The translations under genes and the position numbers were made by a program. Positions 10,601 through 17,898 of a stretch of DNA of 61,040 bases are shown here, piece after piece. The notes under the pieces were generated by a model that was not told the origin of the DNA, ran no database searches, and saw only the letters and a program-made list of their open reading frames with translations. The number at the start of each line of letters is the position of its first letter. The stretch's first letter is position 1. The stretch comes from CAYQZD01 sp964421875 (GTDB lineage: Bacteria > Electryoneota > Tariuqbacteria > Tariuqbacterales > Tariuqbacteraceae), in contig CAYQZD010000006.1 of assembly GCA_964421875.1 (NCBI GenBank), positions 1-61,040 of the forward strand. The letters are read 5' to 3'.

Positions 10601-10864
10601 AACGTTTACGAGATTTCCAGCATCCGGCCCAATCCCTTCAATCCTGCGACAACCATCGAGTTCGCCGTGCCTAAAGCAGGATTGGTTAAGCTGACGGTTC
10701 ACAATGTCCTCGGCGCTGAAGTGGCGGTGCTGGCTGACCAGTATCTCAACTCAGGACGCTACACTGTCTCCTTCGACGGAACCAACCTCAGTTCCGGAAT
10801 CTACTTTGTCGAACTTAACGCGCCCGGCTTCAAACAGATGAAGAAGGTCGTCCTGATGAAGTAA
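7661..10864 (+). CDS. Large secreted protein with Por/type IX C-terminal sorting domain
   Basis: A 1067-residue exported protein. Residues 1-21 form a signal peptide. The body has repeated beta-sandwich segments of the kind found around secreted peptidases (FESGMGQWTT near residue 56 and similar aromatic, Asp-rich blocks), and a fibronectin type III-like part near residues 700-960. The last 83 residues are a sorting domain: IRPNPFNPATTIEF, then a strand pattern ending in SSGIYFVELNA and a basic KKVVLMK tail. Such domains direct proteins through the type IX system to the cell surface. No catalytic motif is recognised, so the role may be adhesion or substrate binding. A strong terminator follows. 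Confidence 0.85.
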   Translation: MFLRSMVILALVLLIAAAGFGEPFTANQDRAKVAEINPSQPWAPTDEDSAIVTENFESGMGQWTTQDVSAAGFQWHMDDFNAYSGNSWWCGDSLLQGYDNHWLQYMVTPILDFSLATSPTLTFQMFYAVEDPAGATAPYDGWDGCNVWVSTDGGTNWNVIEPTTPAYNCRSLYSFGMEWGMGPNIPGWGGSSNGWVPATFDLSTYAGQSQVQLRFAFCSDPAYCTAQNPAITGFQVDSVHILDGTRTILYNDADSTFYPSQFTFDAGGAAGDFWTMSTTSSHSPTHSMWCDVATHYNLSNALVSPWIHIPQGFTSYFTFWLWCDMPDFDGDGNNSLEDYYHVEVTTDGALWSEMFYDYGDPAQRPGATGWAHYVDSLLFNGTMDLSQYAGQDIKLRWRVITDDNDDGGVGTGLWIDDVQIWVSSMLNDDVGMTGMNVPFPTSLSQDSVECYAHLRNFGRNNQGSVPAYARIDQTTLIPIIPFSAIPSNQSEIRSFYFTPTAVGIGDHDFYGYTGLTFDENTANDTAYAGLVTITPENSYELGYDARQYTIQNVYYFSFNVGSGAMCRFVPGDHALPEGINVDHAKLLFYTPGICRVHLYDEGTHLTPGAEITNFDVTVNLYPAWTTVDFSNIPEMQNRTTDFWIWVEVLTQDQASIMGDDAFFGEGHYFRYDGLSATAVDNREYYIRVMCDGAGSPLTPPTNLAADLNAVNGQVTLTWEYEGGGTGQTDTLIYDNGTPSGSYRWPGNTMGTHMSPAGPCQLLSLLYLTTVNPVPDSTFNAEVYPWQGSAPGTNLLHTQNALALNNDWTVVDVSGANLTFTGDFVAGFGSLNESAHIGYDAAHNNGRSWDFSGGAWSAWTEAYFIRAVVMYTDGSIEVLSPVTDMPEALPVAASTGNGKISRDIKYLTDPPTDPFIEFRVYRDLAMVGTSSDTFYVDQLPSHGTYSYTVTAYYDEGESNPAGPVTVDWGVGVENRPSDVLPNVYEISSIRPNPFNPATTIEFAVPKAGLVKLTVHNVLGAEVAVLADQYLNSGRYTVSFDGTNLSSGIYFVELNAPGFKQMKKVVLMK

Positions 10865-10888
10865 ACTGCTTTTAGACAGAGCGAAAAA

Positions 10889-10918
10889 GGGCGCCGATTT
10901 CGGCGCCCTTCTTTATTT
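10889..10918 (+). terminator. Rho-independent terminator after the large sorting-domain gene
   Basis: Perfect 8-bp stem GGGCGCCG / CGGCGCCC with an ATTT loop (10889-10908), followed by TTCTTTATTT. Confidence 0.9.
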
Positions 10919-11061
10919 CTATGATGTAGGGATGATTCATATGTTACTAATATACAGTAATATAAGCCATATCCGGAATCCTTCTTCGTAAGGGAGAACT
11001 GCTGTTCGCCCCTACTGGTAACCGCCAACCGCCAACCGCGCTTGAGAATCTTCCCCGAAAA

Positions 11062-12075
11062 TCATTCCCCCTTCATCAATGGATTACCCCTCCAGAAAAA
11101 TCCCACCGATACCCGGTGGCTCTCCCCTAACCCCTCGTGAGACTGGTAAGCGTAATCGGCGCTGAACGGCCCAAACCTCAGTCCCGCCCCGGCGGTGAAA
11201 TAATCCCGGTCAAGCCCGGTCCGAAGGCTGACTGTCCGCATTATCACATACTCCAAACCCAAGTGCGCCTCCCCGGAAAAACGACCCCAATCGAATTGGT
11301 CCGCTTCCCCCCGGTTCTCGCCCCGGAACACGATGTCGCAGGCAAGGTTTAAATCCGCGTCTAATCTCTCCAACCTGAACGGAACCGCCGCGCCTAAAGC
11401 CAGCGAAGGAAGTATCAGTTCATTATGACCCGTATCCCATCCTAAAAATGTAGTGGTGACGTCTGATATCTTCGCGCCGAAGTACAAATTATCGGAATAG
11501 CGGTACCGGCTTCCGATGTCGAATCCTAATCCTAAAGCCTGATTGTCCCCCACTTTCTTGCTTAATATCTTACCGTTCAGTCCCAATGACCAGTTGGTCT
11601 TCCAATGGAATGCGTAGGTTCCGATTAAGGCGATTTCAGAATTGGTCGCCCACTTTTCCACCTCCACAATATTTTCCGGACTGATGGGGGAATGCGGATC
11701 ACTCAAGGTGGTGATGGGGATGTCCTCCACCCCCAGACGCAAAATGGTAATTCCGAAAACTTCCTTCTCGGAAAATCGCTGCGCCGCCGCCAAGAAATCG
11801 TACTTTACCACCCCGCCGAACCGGTTGGCGTGCATCGCCAGCAGTCCGCCTCCATCGATGTCGATCAGTGAAGCCGGATTCCAGTACGCCGCGGCGGGAC
11901 TCCCGCTGAAAGCCGAACCCGACTCGCCCATCGCCGAAGCGCGGGCGTCAGCCCCTAAAGTGAGAAATTCCCCGGCGTACTTCGCGCCCAAATCCCAGTC
12001 TGCTGAAGCGGTCGCGAATAATAGAAATAGTGCGGAGAATACCGCGGTCAGCCGGATTAAGGTGGGTTTTTCCAT
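11062..12075 (-). CDS. PorV/PorQ-family outer-membrane protein
   Basis: A beta-barrel protein of about 337 residues counted from the ATG at 12075. I prefer that start because a signal peptide (MEKPTLIRLTAVFSALFLLF) follows it and AGGT lies about 7 nt upstream; the open frame extends further to 12141. The mature N-terminus shows the family signature LTLGADARASAMGESGSAF and AAYWNPASL. PorV-type proteins work in the type IX secretion/attachment complex, consistent with the sorting-domain proteins in this window. The last strand ends in VGFFWRGNPLMKGE. It converges with the large secreted protein gene upstream. Confidence 0.85.
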   Translation of the reverse strand: MEKPTLIRLTAVFSALFLLFATASADWDLGAKYAGEFLTLGADARASAMGESGSAFSGSPAAAYWNPASLIDIDGGGLLAMHANRFGGVVKYDFLAAAQRFSEKEVFGITILRLGVEDIPITTLSDPHSPISPENIVEVEKWATNSEIALIGTYAFHWKTNWSLGLNGKILSKKVGDNQALGLGFDIGSRYRYSDNLYFGAKISDVTTTFLGWDTGHNELILPSLALGAAVPFRLERLDADLNLACDIVFRGENRGEADQFDWGRFSGEAHLGLEYVIMRTVSLRTGLDRDYFTAGAGLRFGPFSADYAYQSHEGLGESHRVSVGFFWRGNPLMKGE

Positions 12076-12187
12076 AGTGTTGACCTGAATAAATGGAAGT
12101 TTAATATCTATAATACTCAAAGTATCTCGATATTGTTTCATCTCTATTCAATTTTTCATTCATTATAATCTCAATAATCGCAAATTA

Positions 12188-12216
12188 TTGACATTAGCCG
12201 CCTTTTGTCTTATATT
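12188..12216 (+). promoter_or_regulatory. Sigma-70-type promoter facing a gene-free interval
   Basis: TTGACA at 12188-12193, a 17-bp spacer, then TATATT at 12211-12216. It points right into 12217-12511, which has no convincing gene but two perfect hairpins. It may drive an RNA or supply a long leader to the arsC region. Confidence 0.55.
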
Positions 12217-12300
12217 AGTGCTAACTAAAACGGAAAAATGTTATTTGGGTATCCAGTTAGCTCAGCAATACTGATGTAAGTATAGTAAAAGTCTTTTCGT

Positions 12301-12359
12301 GTCGCAGAGTCCCCGCACTCTGCGACCGGGATTGCTGCAGACTGCGGGGAGTCTGCAGC
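12301..12359. repeat. Two-hairpin REPIN-like element
   Basis: Two perfect 10-bp hairpins in tandem: GTCGCAGAGT / ACTCTGCGAC with loop CCCCGC (12301-12326) and GCTGCAGACT / AGTCTGCAGC with loop GCGGGG (12334-12359). The two loops are reverse complements, as expected for inverted copies of one element. Relatives occur at 2201-2275, 3631-3703 and 39441-39513. Confidence 0.8.
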
Positions 12360-12511
12360 ACATAAAAGATTTTCCCGAAAATATCCAATGTCACCTGAAT
12401 AAACTTGATAACCGAAAATGTTATGTCAGGTCTTTACAGCATATTTTTGCATAATCCCCCGGGCCTGCAAGCTTAAGCTCTAAGTATAGATTCATTTTTT
12501 TACCGAAAAAC

Positions 12512-12540
12512 TTGACAAATGTGCAGCTAAATTGTAAATT
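12512..12540 (+). promoter_or_regulatory. Sigma-70-type promoter of the arsC region
   Basis: TTGACA at 12512-12517, 17-bp spacer, TAAATT at 12535-12540. The predicted transcript would begin only about 10 nt before the small ORF at 12557. Confidence 0.65.
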
Positions 12541-12556
12541 ACCTGAGAGGGGGCTT

Positions 12557-12679
12557 ATGAAAAACCGGCAGCGCCGGGGAGGGGTACAGAACCGTTGCGC
12601 ACTCATCATATTAATCATCATATTCGACATAATCATTCCCATAGTGAATCCTAAACGAGCAGTTGTGTTAATAATATGA
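12557..12679 (+). CDS. Possible 40-residue membrane peptide coupled to arsC
   Basis: A small open frame of 40 codons. It begins at an ATG preceded by a strong purine run, GAGAGGGGG, and its TGA overlaps the arsC ATG as ATGA. The peptide has a basic N-terminus (MKNRQRRGG) followed by one hydrophobic stretch rich in Ile (residues 16-29). It could be a small membrane protein or simply a leader that delivers ribosomes to arsC. I do not recognise a family, so it remains a candidate. Confidence 0.4.
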   Translation: MKNRQRRGGVQNRCALIILIIIFDIIIPIVNPKRAVVLII

Positions 12680-13092
12680 AAAAGGTGTTGATACTCTGTA
12701 CCGGCAATTCCGTTCGCAGCCAAATTGCCGAAGCTTTCATCAACCGTGAACTCGCCGGCGAATGGACCGCCTATTCCGCCGGGGTGAACCCATTCGGGCT
12801 GAATCCCCGAGCCGTCCGAGTGATGGCTGAGGTCGGAATCGACATCTCCAATAACCGTTCCAAATCGGTGGAGGAATTTATAAACCGGGACGACCTCGAC
12901 CTGATAATCACCGTCTGCAACCACGCCAAAGAAACCTGCCCCGTTTTTCTGAATCCGGTGAAACAGGTTCACCTCGGCTTCGAAGATCCGGCTGAATATA
13001 GCGGCCATCCCGATGAGGTGGCGCTGCCTGTTTTTCGAAGGATAAGGGATAAAATCAGGAATGAAGTGTTGGATTATTTAAAGGGATTATAA
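12676..13092 (+). CDS. arsC: Thioredoxin-type arsenate reductase / low-molecular-weight tyrosine phosphatase
   Basis: A 138-residue protein of the LMW phosphatase fold. The P-loop is CTGNSVRSQ with nucleophile Cys8 (CX5R). The two further cysteines of the thioredoxin-coupled arsenate reductase relay are present in TVCNHAKETCP near residue 80. The general-acid region reads FEDPAEYSG. The enzyme reduces arsenate to arsenite using a disulfide cascade. Known relatives often have CTGNSCRS; here the extra P-loop cysteine is Val. No arsenite exporter or ArsR repressor is nearby. The GTG of the next gene follows the stop directly. Confidence 0.87.
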   Translation: MKKVLILCTGNSVRSQIAEAFINRELAGEWTAYSAGVNPFGLNPRAVRVMAEVGIDISNNRSKSVEEFINRDDLDLIITVCNHAKETCPVFLNPVKQVHLGFEDPAEYSGHPDEVALPVFRRIRDKIRNEVLDYLKGL

Positions 13093-13719
13093 GTGGTGAA
13101 GATTCCCTTCAAAATACTCGAGTCTGCCTGTATTATACTGGCGGTATTGACCTCCGGTATGTGGTCGAAGGCAGCCGCCGATTTTCCCCGAACCGTTTAT
13201 GTAAAAGCCTTTGCCGTCAATATCCGCACCGGTCCGGGGCTGGATTTCGATAAAGCCGGAGTGGTGTTCCTCAACACCCCGCTGGAAGCCATCGACCAGG
13301 ATTCCGCCTGGTTTCAAGTCCTTATCGGCGACACTATGAGCGGCTGGGTCGCCAGCCGCTTCACCGTTGAAAATCCGGTTACCGGGATGGAACGGGAAAG
13401 GATTATCTACTTTGAAGGCAGTGTGAACGCTAAGTTAGCAGCCATTGATCGAATGACTGCTGAGCGCAGCGGTCCTCAGTTCGATTTCCTGCGTTCCATC
13501 GTGTTGCAACATAACGAATATGAGCTTAGCTTGGAACAGGACAAAATTGTCCTCGATGAGATCTTTGCGGGATGGGCTGGGAACCGGGTGGAGGAAGCGG
13601 TGAGTATCCTGCTCTATGTGATGCGGAACGACCTCGCCGGGGAAATCGGTAAATCCCGGGAGATGATGCGGGAACTACGGGTCTCCGCCAGAGAGGCTCT
13701 GAAAATTCTGGTCAGGTAA
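13093..13719 (+). CDS. Exported bacterial SH3-domain protein
   Basis: A 208-residue protein starting with GTG directly after the arsC stop, hence co-transcribed. Residues 4-30 are a signal sequence. An SH3b domain follows (residues 34-95), with the typical VKAFAVNIRTGPGLDFDKAG and a closing GWVASRF. SH3b domains commonly bind cell-wall peptides. The remainder, about residues 100-208, is helical and charged and has no recognised family. It has no evident tie to arsenate chemistry. Confidence 0.75.
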   Translation: MVKIPFKILESACIILAVLTSGMWSKAAADFPRTVYVKAFAVNIRTGPGLDFDKAGVVFLNTPLEAIDQDSAWFQVLIGDTMSGWVASRFTVENPVTGMERERIIYFEGSVNAKLAAIDRMTAERSGPQFDFLRSIVLQHNEYELSLEQDKIVLDEIFAGWAGNRVEEAVSILLYVMRNDLAGEIGKSREMMRELRVSAREALKILVR

Positions 13720-14116
13720 TTGAGCGTTCTTCCCTTGAGTTGTTACGAGTGAACTAATAATGGCGCAAGGGCTTCGCACTCTGCGCTATGTAATAGATAA
13801 TCAGATATTTGCATCAGTGCAGAGACCTTGTTGCACAATAATAATCCCCCCTGCCCCCCTTATTCTAAGGGGGGAAAGAAGGATTCCGGCTGCGCCGGAA
13901 TGACGGTTGATAATTGTAGGGCGGAATCTTATTCCGCCGGGTGCGGGGACCCGGCGAGCACATTAATAATTTCAAATGTCGGGTTCGAGGACGAATCCGA
14001 TTCCACAGTTAAGTAATGGTAGAACGTTGGAGTCGGGATGGTCTCCATCCCGACAACTTTCCTCTCTTATGGTATAATCTTAGATGTAATTACACATAAG
14101 CTTTAAGGTCGGTTAT
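13720..14116. repeat. Gene-free stretch with dispersed repeats
   Basis: No gene supported. Repeats include a GGATTCCGGCTGCGCCGGAA palindrome near 13882-13903, a CCGGGTGCGGGGACCCGG copy near 13936-13954 and a GTCGGGATGGTCTCCATCCC hairpin near 14033-14055. The 62-codon frame at 13828-14016 is built from these repeats. Confidence 0.7.
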
Positions 14117-15016
14117 ATGAAAAAGACAGCGGCTTTCATACTATCCCTGATACTGATAACCTCGCTCTTCTTCGGTTGCAGCGAAGACAGCGCAAATCCC
14201 ACCCGCGGAACCGCCAACAGGATTGTGGTTTTGCTGACCGACTACGGGGATTCAGGTCCCTGGATGGCTCGGCTCAAAGGGTATGTTCTGACCGTAGCTC
14301 CCTCTGCGGAAGTTATCGAAGGCAGCAGCGAACTTCCCTCCTTCGATGTGATTTCCAGCGCTTTTCTCATCAAGCACATCTATCCCGCCTATCCCGAAGG
14401 TTCGGTATTCGTCAGCGTTGTGGAGCCGGAAGGCGGAGCTTTGGATTCCGCGCGCGCCATCGTGGTTCAGTACGATGACCGCTTCTTCACCGCGCCCGAC
14501 AACGGGCTCTTGACCTATATGTTGTCGGACACGGTCAATCTTGACGGAGTCCACCTGGTGGAAACGCTGGGAATCGGATTTCCCCCTCCGGAACAGCTCT
14601 GGGCTGATGAACTATTCGCAACCGTCGGCGGACTGCTCACCATGGGTTGGACTCTCTACGATTTCGGCGCTCCCTATGACAGCGCCGCTGTCTTCACTAT
14701 AATCGAGCCCACTATCCAGGGAGTAACGATTTACGCGCAATCCGCCTTTATCGACAATTTCGGCAATGTCACCACCAATGCCGGGGTAGAGGAGTGGGAA
14801 GCCCTGCCTATAGTACTCGGCGAAATTCTGAATATAGTCTATCCGGGTGGCGCCTTTCAAGCTCTCGCCGGGAGCTATTATGATTCTGTTCCTGCGGGAG
14901 ATGAAGTCATTTTCATCAATTCCCTGAATTTGATTCAAATTGCTGTCAATCTGGGTTCTCTGGCTGAGAGATACGGGATTTCTGCCGGAGACAGTTTAGG
15001 AATTTCCAGACTTTGA
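14117..15016 (+). CDS. Lipoprotein of the SAM hydroxide adenosyltransferase (DUF62) family
   Basis: A 299-residue protein. Residues 1-21 are a lipoprotein signal with lipobox LFFGC (Cys21). The rest matches the SAM hydroxide adenosyltransferase family: IVVLLTDYGDSGPWMARLKG near residue 37, VFVSVVEPEGG near 95, the DNGLLTYML loop near 133, and IDNFGNVTTN in the C-terminal beta-barrel near 212. Cytosolic members split S-adenosylmethionine with water. A lipid-anchored envelope copy is odd because SAM is not expected outside the cytoplasm. It lies 15 bp upstream of an ABC ATPase, suggesting co-transcription. Confidence 0.82.
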   Translation: MKKTAAFILSLILITSLFFGCSEDSANPTRGTANRIVVLLTDYGDSGPWMARLKGYVLTVAPSAEVIEGSSELPSFDVISSAFLIKHIYPAYPEGSVFVSVVEPEGGALDSARAIVVQYDDRFFTAPDNGLLTYMLSDTVNLDGVHLVETLGIGFPPPEQLWADELFATVGGLLTMGWTLYDFGAPYDSAAVFTIIEPTIQGVTIYAQSAFIDNFGNVTTNAGVEEWEALPIVLGEILNIVYPGGAFQALAGSYYDSVPAGDEVIFINSLNLIQIAVNLGSLAERYGISAGDSLGISRL

Positions 15017-15031
15017 CGCCGGCGGAACGAT

Positions 15032-15691
15032 ATGATTGATTCTCCGCTTTTTGAAGCGAAAGCTTTGAAGGTGACATTGGACGGGAGCCACGAGTTGGAA
15101 GTGAACCTGGCGCTGAAATCAGGGGAGGCGGTTCAGCTCACCGGTCCTTCGGGCTCGGGTAAAACTTCGCTGCTCAAAGCGTTGGCGCGGCTGAATCTTA
15201 GGATATCGGGGGAGATAATCCTGGCGGGACGGGAATCGGCTGATTACCCGCCTCAGGAATGGCGGGCTGCGGTCTGTTTCCTCCCCCAGAAACCGGTGAT
15301 GCTTCCGGGGACAGTGGAGGCTAACCTTAAAACCGCTTCATCGTTGAAGATAGGCGGCAAAAAGCCCTTTTCCAGGCATCAGGCGGAGGAGCTTTTGGAA
15401 CACCTCGGTTTTTCCCGGAGTATAATTGAAGTAGAGGCTTCGCGGCTTTCTGGAGGAGAGGCTGCCAGGGTTGCGCTGGCGCGGGCTTTGATGGGAAATC
15501 CTCGGGTCATCCTGGCGGATGAGATAACTTCTCAGCAGGATGAAGGCAACGCTATCAAAATGGCGCAGACTCTCGATAGGTGGCGCCGTCAAGGAAATCG
15601 CGGATTGATTATCGTCGCTCACCAAACCGGCGTGTGGAATCAGGTGGAACATTCCAGTGTGGATATTTGCGGGTATATGATTGGAAAATAA
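15032..15691 (+). CDS. ABC transporter ATP-binding protein, orphan, FetA-like
   Basis: A 219-residue ABC ATPase. Walker A is GPSGSGKTS near residue 37, the signature is RLSGGEAARVALARAL near 137 and Walker B is VILADEITS near 160. The Q-loop region is CFLPQKPVML. Its short length and single domain resemble the FetA/YbbL class, but the partner permease is absent: only repeat-rich DNA follows. It starts 15 bp after the SAM-hydrolase-like lipoprotein. Its partner and substrate are unknown. Confidence 0.85.
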   Translation: MIDSPLFEAKALKVTLDGSHELEVNLALKSGEAVQLTGPSGSGKTSLLKALARLNLRISGEIILAGRESADYPPQEWRAAVCFLPQKPVMLPGTVEANLKTASSLKIGGKKPFSRHQAEELLEHLGFSRSIIEVEASRLSGGEAARVALARALMGNPRVILADEITSQQDEGNAIKMAQTLDRWRRQGNRGLIIVAHQTGVWNQVEHSSVDICGYMIGK

Positions 15692-16030
15692 TTTTTTTTG
15701 CTTTTAATTGTTGATTGTTTAACTATTGTGATTACAAAAGGCGCTGTTTTTCAATTATTTGTATTATATGCACATAACGCAGGGTGCGGAGATCCTGTGC
15801 CACGAGCAGCATGTTAGGTTTACCTAAAAATTTAATTTTATTGATTATTATTGAATTCTGGATTCCCGCTTTCGCGGGAATGACAAGTCCGTGGCATTTT
15901 CGGACAGACTGCGGAGATCCTGTGCCACGATTAATAATTTAGTGTCGGGTGCGGGCAGACTGTCCAACAATAGAGTGACACATACAAATGTAAGAAGATT
16001 GATTCCTGTTTTCCAGTCTGTTTGGGAATA

Positions 16031-16113
16031 TGTCATGCTGAGCGAAGCGAAGCATCTGCATTTTTCTAACTCATTTATAAACAAGACATTCTTCACTTCG
16101 TTCAGAATGACAT
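16031..16113. repeat. Dispersed TGTCATGCTGAGCGAAGCGA element, copy 1
   Basis: Imperfect inverted-repeat element that starts TGTCATGCTGAGCGAAG and ends CTTCGTTCAGAATGACA. Copy 2 is at 30867-30960 and shares the central segment ATTCATTTATAAACAAGA or a close variant. Confidence 0.8.
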
Positions 16114-16396
16114 AGCGCGAAATTACGCATTGTGGGACGGACTGTTTCGCAAGAATGACAATTCTCATTCGCCATTCTTTTTCGGGAGGCTATGATTTCA
16201 GTTGAACTGAGATTCAACGCAGAGATTTTTTATTTCATACGGAAAATATTCGAATTACCCCGTTAGGGGGTTACTATAATTTGACTTTATAATTATTTTT
16301 AATTACATTGCGCATCACGGCGCATCATTACGAATAGACCTTCCTGAGTGAGGGTGTATAATATCTGCCGCAAGATAGCTGAATTAATCTGCAATA

Positions 16397-16425
16397 TTGA
16401 TATTGTCTATGATTTTTCGTAAATT
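16397..16425 (+). promoter_or_regulatory. Sigma-70-type promoter of the selenoprotein redox cluster
   Basis: TTGATA at 16397-16402, 17-bp spacer, TAAATT at 16420-16425. Expected transcription start is near 16432, about 20 nt before the first gene. A weaker candidate (TTGACT, 17 bp, TACATT) lies at 16281-16309. Confidence 0.55.
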
Positions 16426-16451
16426 GCCTTAAGGTAGTAACCACAAATTTA

Positions 16452-16673
16452 GTGAACGATATACATTTGAATCGAACCACAATACTGAAAACAGCCGCCG
16501 TCTTGATTCTTGTGCTTGCGGCGGTTCAGGTAATCGGATGCACTTCCGGCATGTATCTGCTCGACCAGCCGGTGTCCGATCCGATTATGTACACCGACGA
16601 CACCCAGGATTCCGACCTCAGCCGCTGCGAAGACGGGGGATTCGCCGGTTCCGCTGGCGGCTGTCCCACTTGA
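16452..16673 (+). CDS. Small Cys-ending lipoprotein, DUF4266-like
   Basis: A 73-residue lipoprotein from a GTG start. The signal peptide ends in a VIGC lipobox (Cys30). The short mature part finishes in a Gly-rich tail, GGFAGSAGGCPT. Proteins of family DUF4266 have a similar design (a lipobox, a short body and a GGGGCGCN-like end) and are encoded beside DUF3570 outer-membrane barrels and thioredoxins. The same arrangement is seen here, so I infer a distant relative. The frame ends in TGA followed at once by TAG. Because the three UGA-recoded genes lie just downstream, this TGA might itself be read as Sec, giving a CPTU end, but the support is weak. Confidence 0.6.
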   Translation: MNDIHLNRTTILKTAAVLILVLAAVQVIGCTSGMYLLDQPVSDPIMYTDDTQDSDLSRCEDGGFAGSAGGCPT

Positions 16674-16808
16674 TAGGGGTGCCGGCTCCAGTTGGAGAAT
16701 TTGCTGTTGCAGTGATCGCATTTCCAAAGGCGTTTATACCGTCTTTTTGTGAATCCGCAGTTTCTTAGAGGCTGCGGCATTGACTTTCGTACAAAGACAT
16801 AATCCTCT

Positions 16809-17885
16809 ATGTTGCGCATACTTATGAATGACATTTCATCATCGAAGTATTCCAGTTCCAGCACATCTCACAGGCGTTCTCTCCTGTTATCAATCATCTT
16901 AGTTTTAATCGTTCCGATTGTCTCTTTCGCCATCGGCCCCAATTTCGATTATTACACCAAGCTCAAACTGGAATACCAGTACACGGACTACTTTGAGTAC
17001 AAGTGGCCCCACTACATCGAGTACATTTACGGCGAATCCGACTTTTCCCAGCCGGCGCCCTTCCTATCAAAGTTCCCCGAACACCGCTTCCTGACAAAAA
17101 TCACCCAGGCCTTTGGGCCGGATTGGGAACTCCAGGTGAAATATCAGTACGGTTTCCTGGGGGAGCTTTACGAATACGACAACTCCGGCGATTTCACCAA
17201 GGGAGATGATCTCGAAGAGATTTACAACGCCCGTCTGGAGTATAAAATCAACGACAACTTCACCGTGAACAGCTCCGCTCAATACACCACCACTTCCATC
17301 GACCTTACCGGCTGGATGGGAGACTGGGGATTCAAATATGACTACGGCGGATTCTTTATGATTGAGCCCAGTCTCAGCTTCTATTGGAACGAAGCCGGCG
17401 GTTCCAAGCAGAAAGCTCAGTCCTACAACCTGAAGCTTCGCCAAGCCTTGACCAACACCACCGCCCTTCAGGTTAAGTATAACCATTTCAATGCTTCGGG
17501 TGAGAACGGATTTCATTTCAACACTTTGACCACCTGGCTTTCCCAGTGGCTGCCTACTCAAACCGCGTTGCATCTTTCCCTGCGTTACCATTGGGATTCG
17601 CTTGACGGGGAATCGTACGCACCCGGTATCGAGTGCATCCAGTATTTGAATTGGGCGACTCAGCTCCACCTGTCATACCGCTTTTTCACTATGAGCAGCG
17701 ATGATAGCGAGGCGGCTTTTTACGACCAGATTACCGGTGACAGCTTCGATTCCAATTCCTTCTCCATCATCCTGAAACGCAATATGTGGGCTGACACTGA
17801 TATTATGGTGAAGTACCGTTATTACGGCAGCAACCAGGACACCGATATGAGCACTTATCTTATCGGCATCGAACAGGTTTTCTGA
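16809..17885 (+). CDS. Outer-membrane beta-barrel protein, DUF3570-like
   Basis: A 358-residue exported protein. A signal segment lies at residues 25-43 (SLLLSIILVLIVPIVSFAI); an ATG at 16824 is an equally possible start. The mature protein is a run of amphipathic beta strands rich in Tyr, Phe and Trp, ending in the terminal aromatic residue of an outer-membrane strand (IGIEQVF). Elements such as YRFFTMSSDDSEAAFYD and a long alternating strand pattern recall DUF3570 barrels, which accompany DUF4266 lipoproteins and thioredoxins. It sits 13 bp before the selenothioredoxin lipoprotein gene, so they are probably one operon. Function unknown; an envelope redox or metal-handling role is inferred. 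Confidence 0.7.
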   Translation: MLRILMNDISSSKYSSSSTSHRRSLLLSIILVLIVPIVSFAIGPNFDYYTKLKLEYQYTDYFEYKWPHYIEYIYGESDFSQPAPFLSKFPEHRFLTKITQAFGPDWELQVKYQYGFLGELYEYDNSGDFTKGDDLEEIYNARLEYKINDNFTVNSSAQYTTTSIDLTGWMGDWGFKYDYGGFFMIEPSLSFYWNEAGGSKQKAQSYNLKLRQALTNTTALQVKYNHFNASGENGFHFNTLTTWLSQWLPTQTALHLSLRYHWDSLDGESYAPGIECIQYLNWATQLHLSYRFFTMSSDDSEAAFYDQITGDSFDSNSFSIILKRNMWADTDIMVKYRYYGSNQDTDMSTYLIGIEQVF

Positions 17886-17898
17886 ATTTGAAGGAACC

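Larger units (their letters stand above)
15692..16451. repeat. Long gene-free stretch of dispersed repeats and operon promoter
   Basis: About 760 bp without a gene. Repeats include GCAGGGTGCGGAGATCCTG-type copies near 15779-15802 and 15906-15928, GGATTCCCGCTTTCGCGGGA near 15861-15880, and a long element at 16031-16113. The frames in this stretch are repeat shadows. The last 60 bp carry the promoter of the redox cluster. Confidence 0.7.

Noticed and set aside
12421..13008. 195-codon minus-strand frame across arsC
   Set aside because: It runs antisense to arsC, which has clear catalytic motifs, and its own translation shows no domain.
16538..16768. 76-codon plus-strand frame overlapping the small lipoprotein
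   Set aside because: An Arg-rich out-of-frame translation; the lipobox frame at 16452 is better supported.
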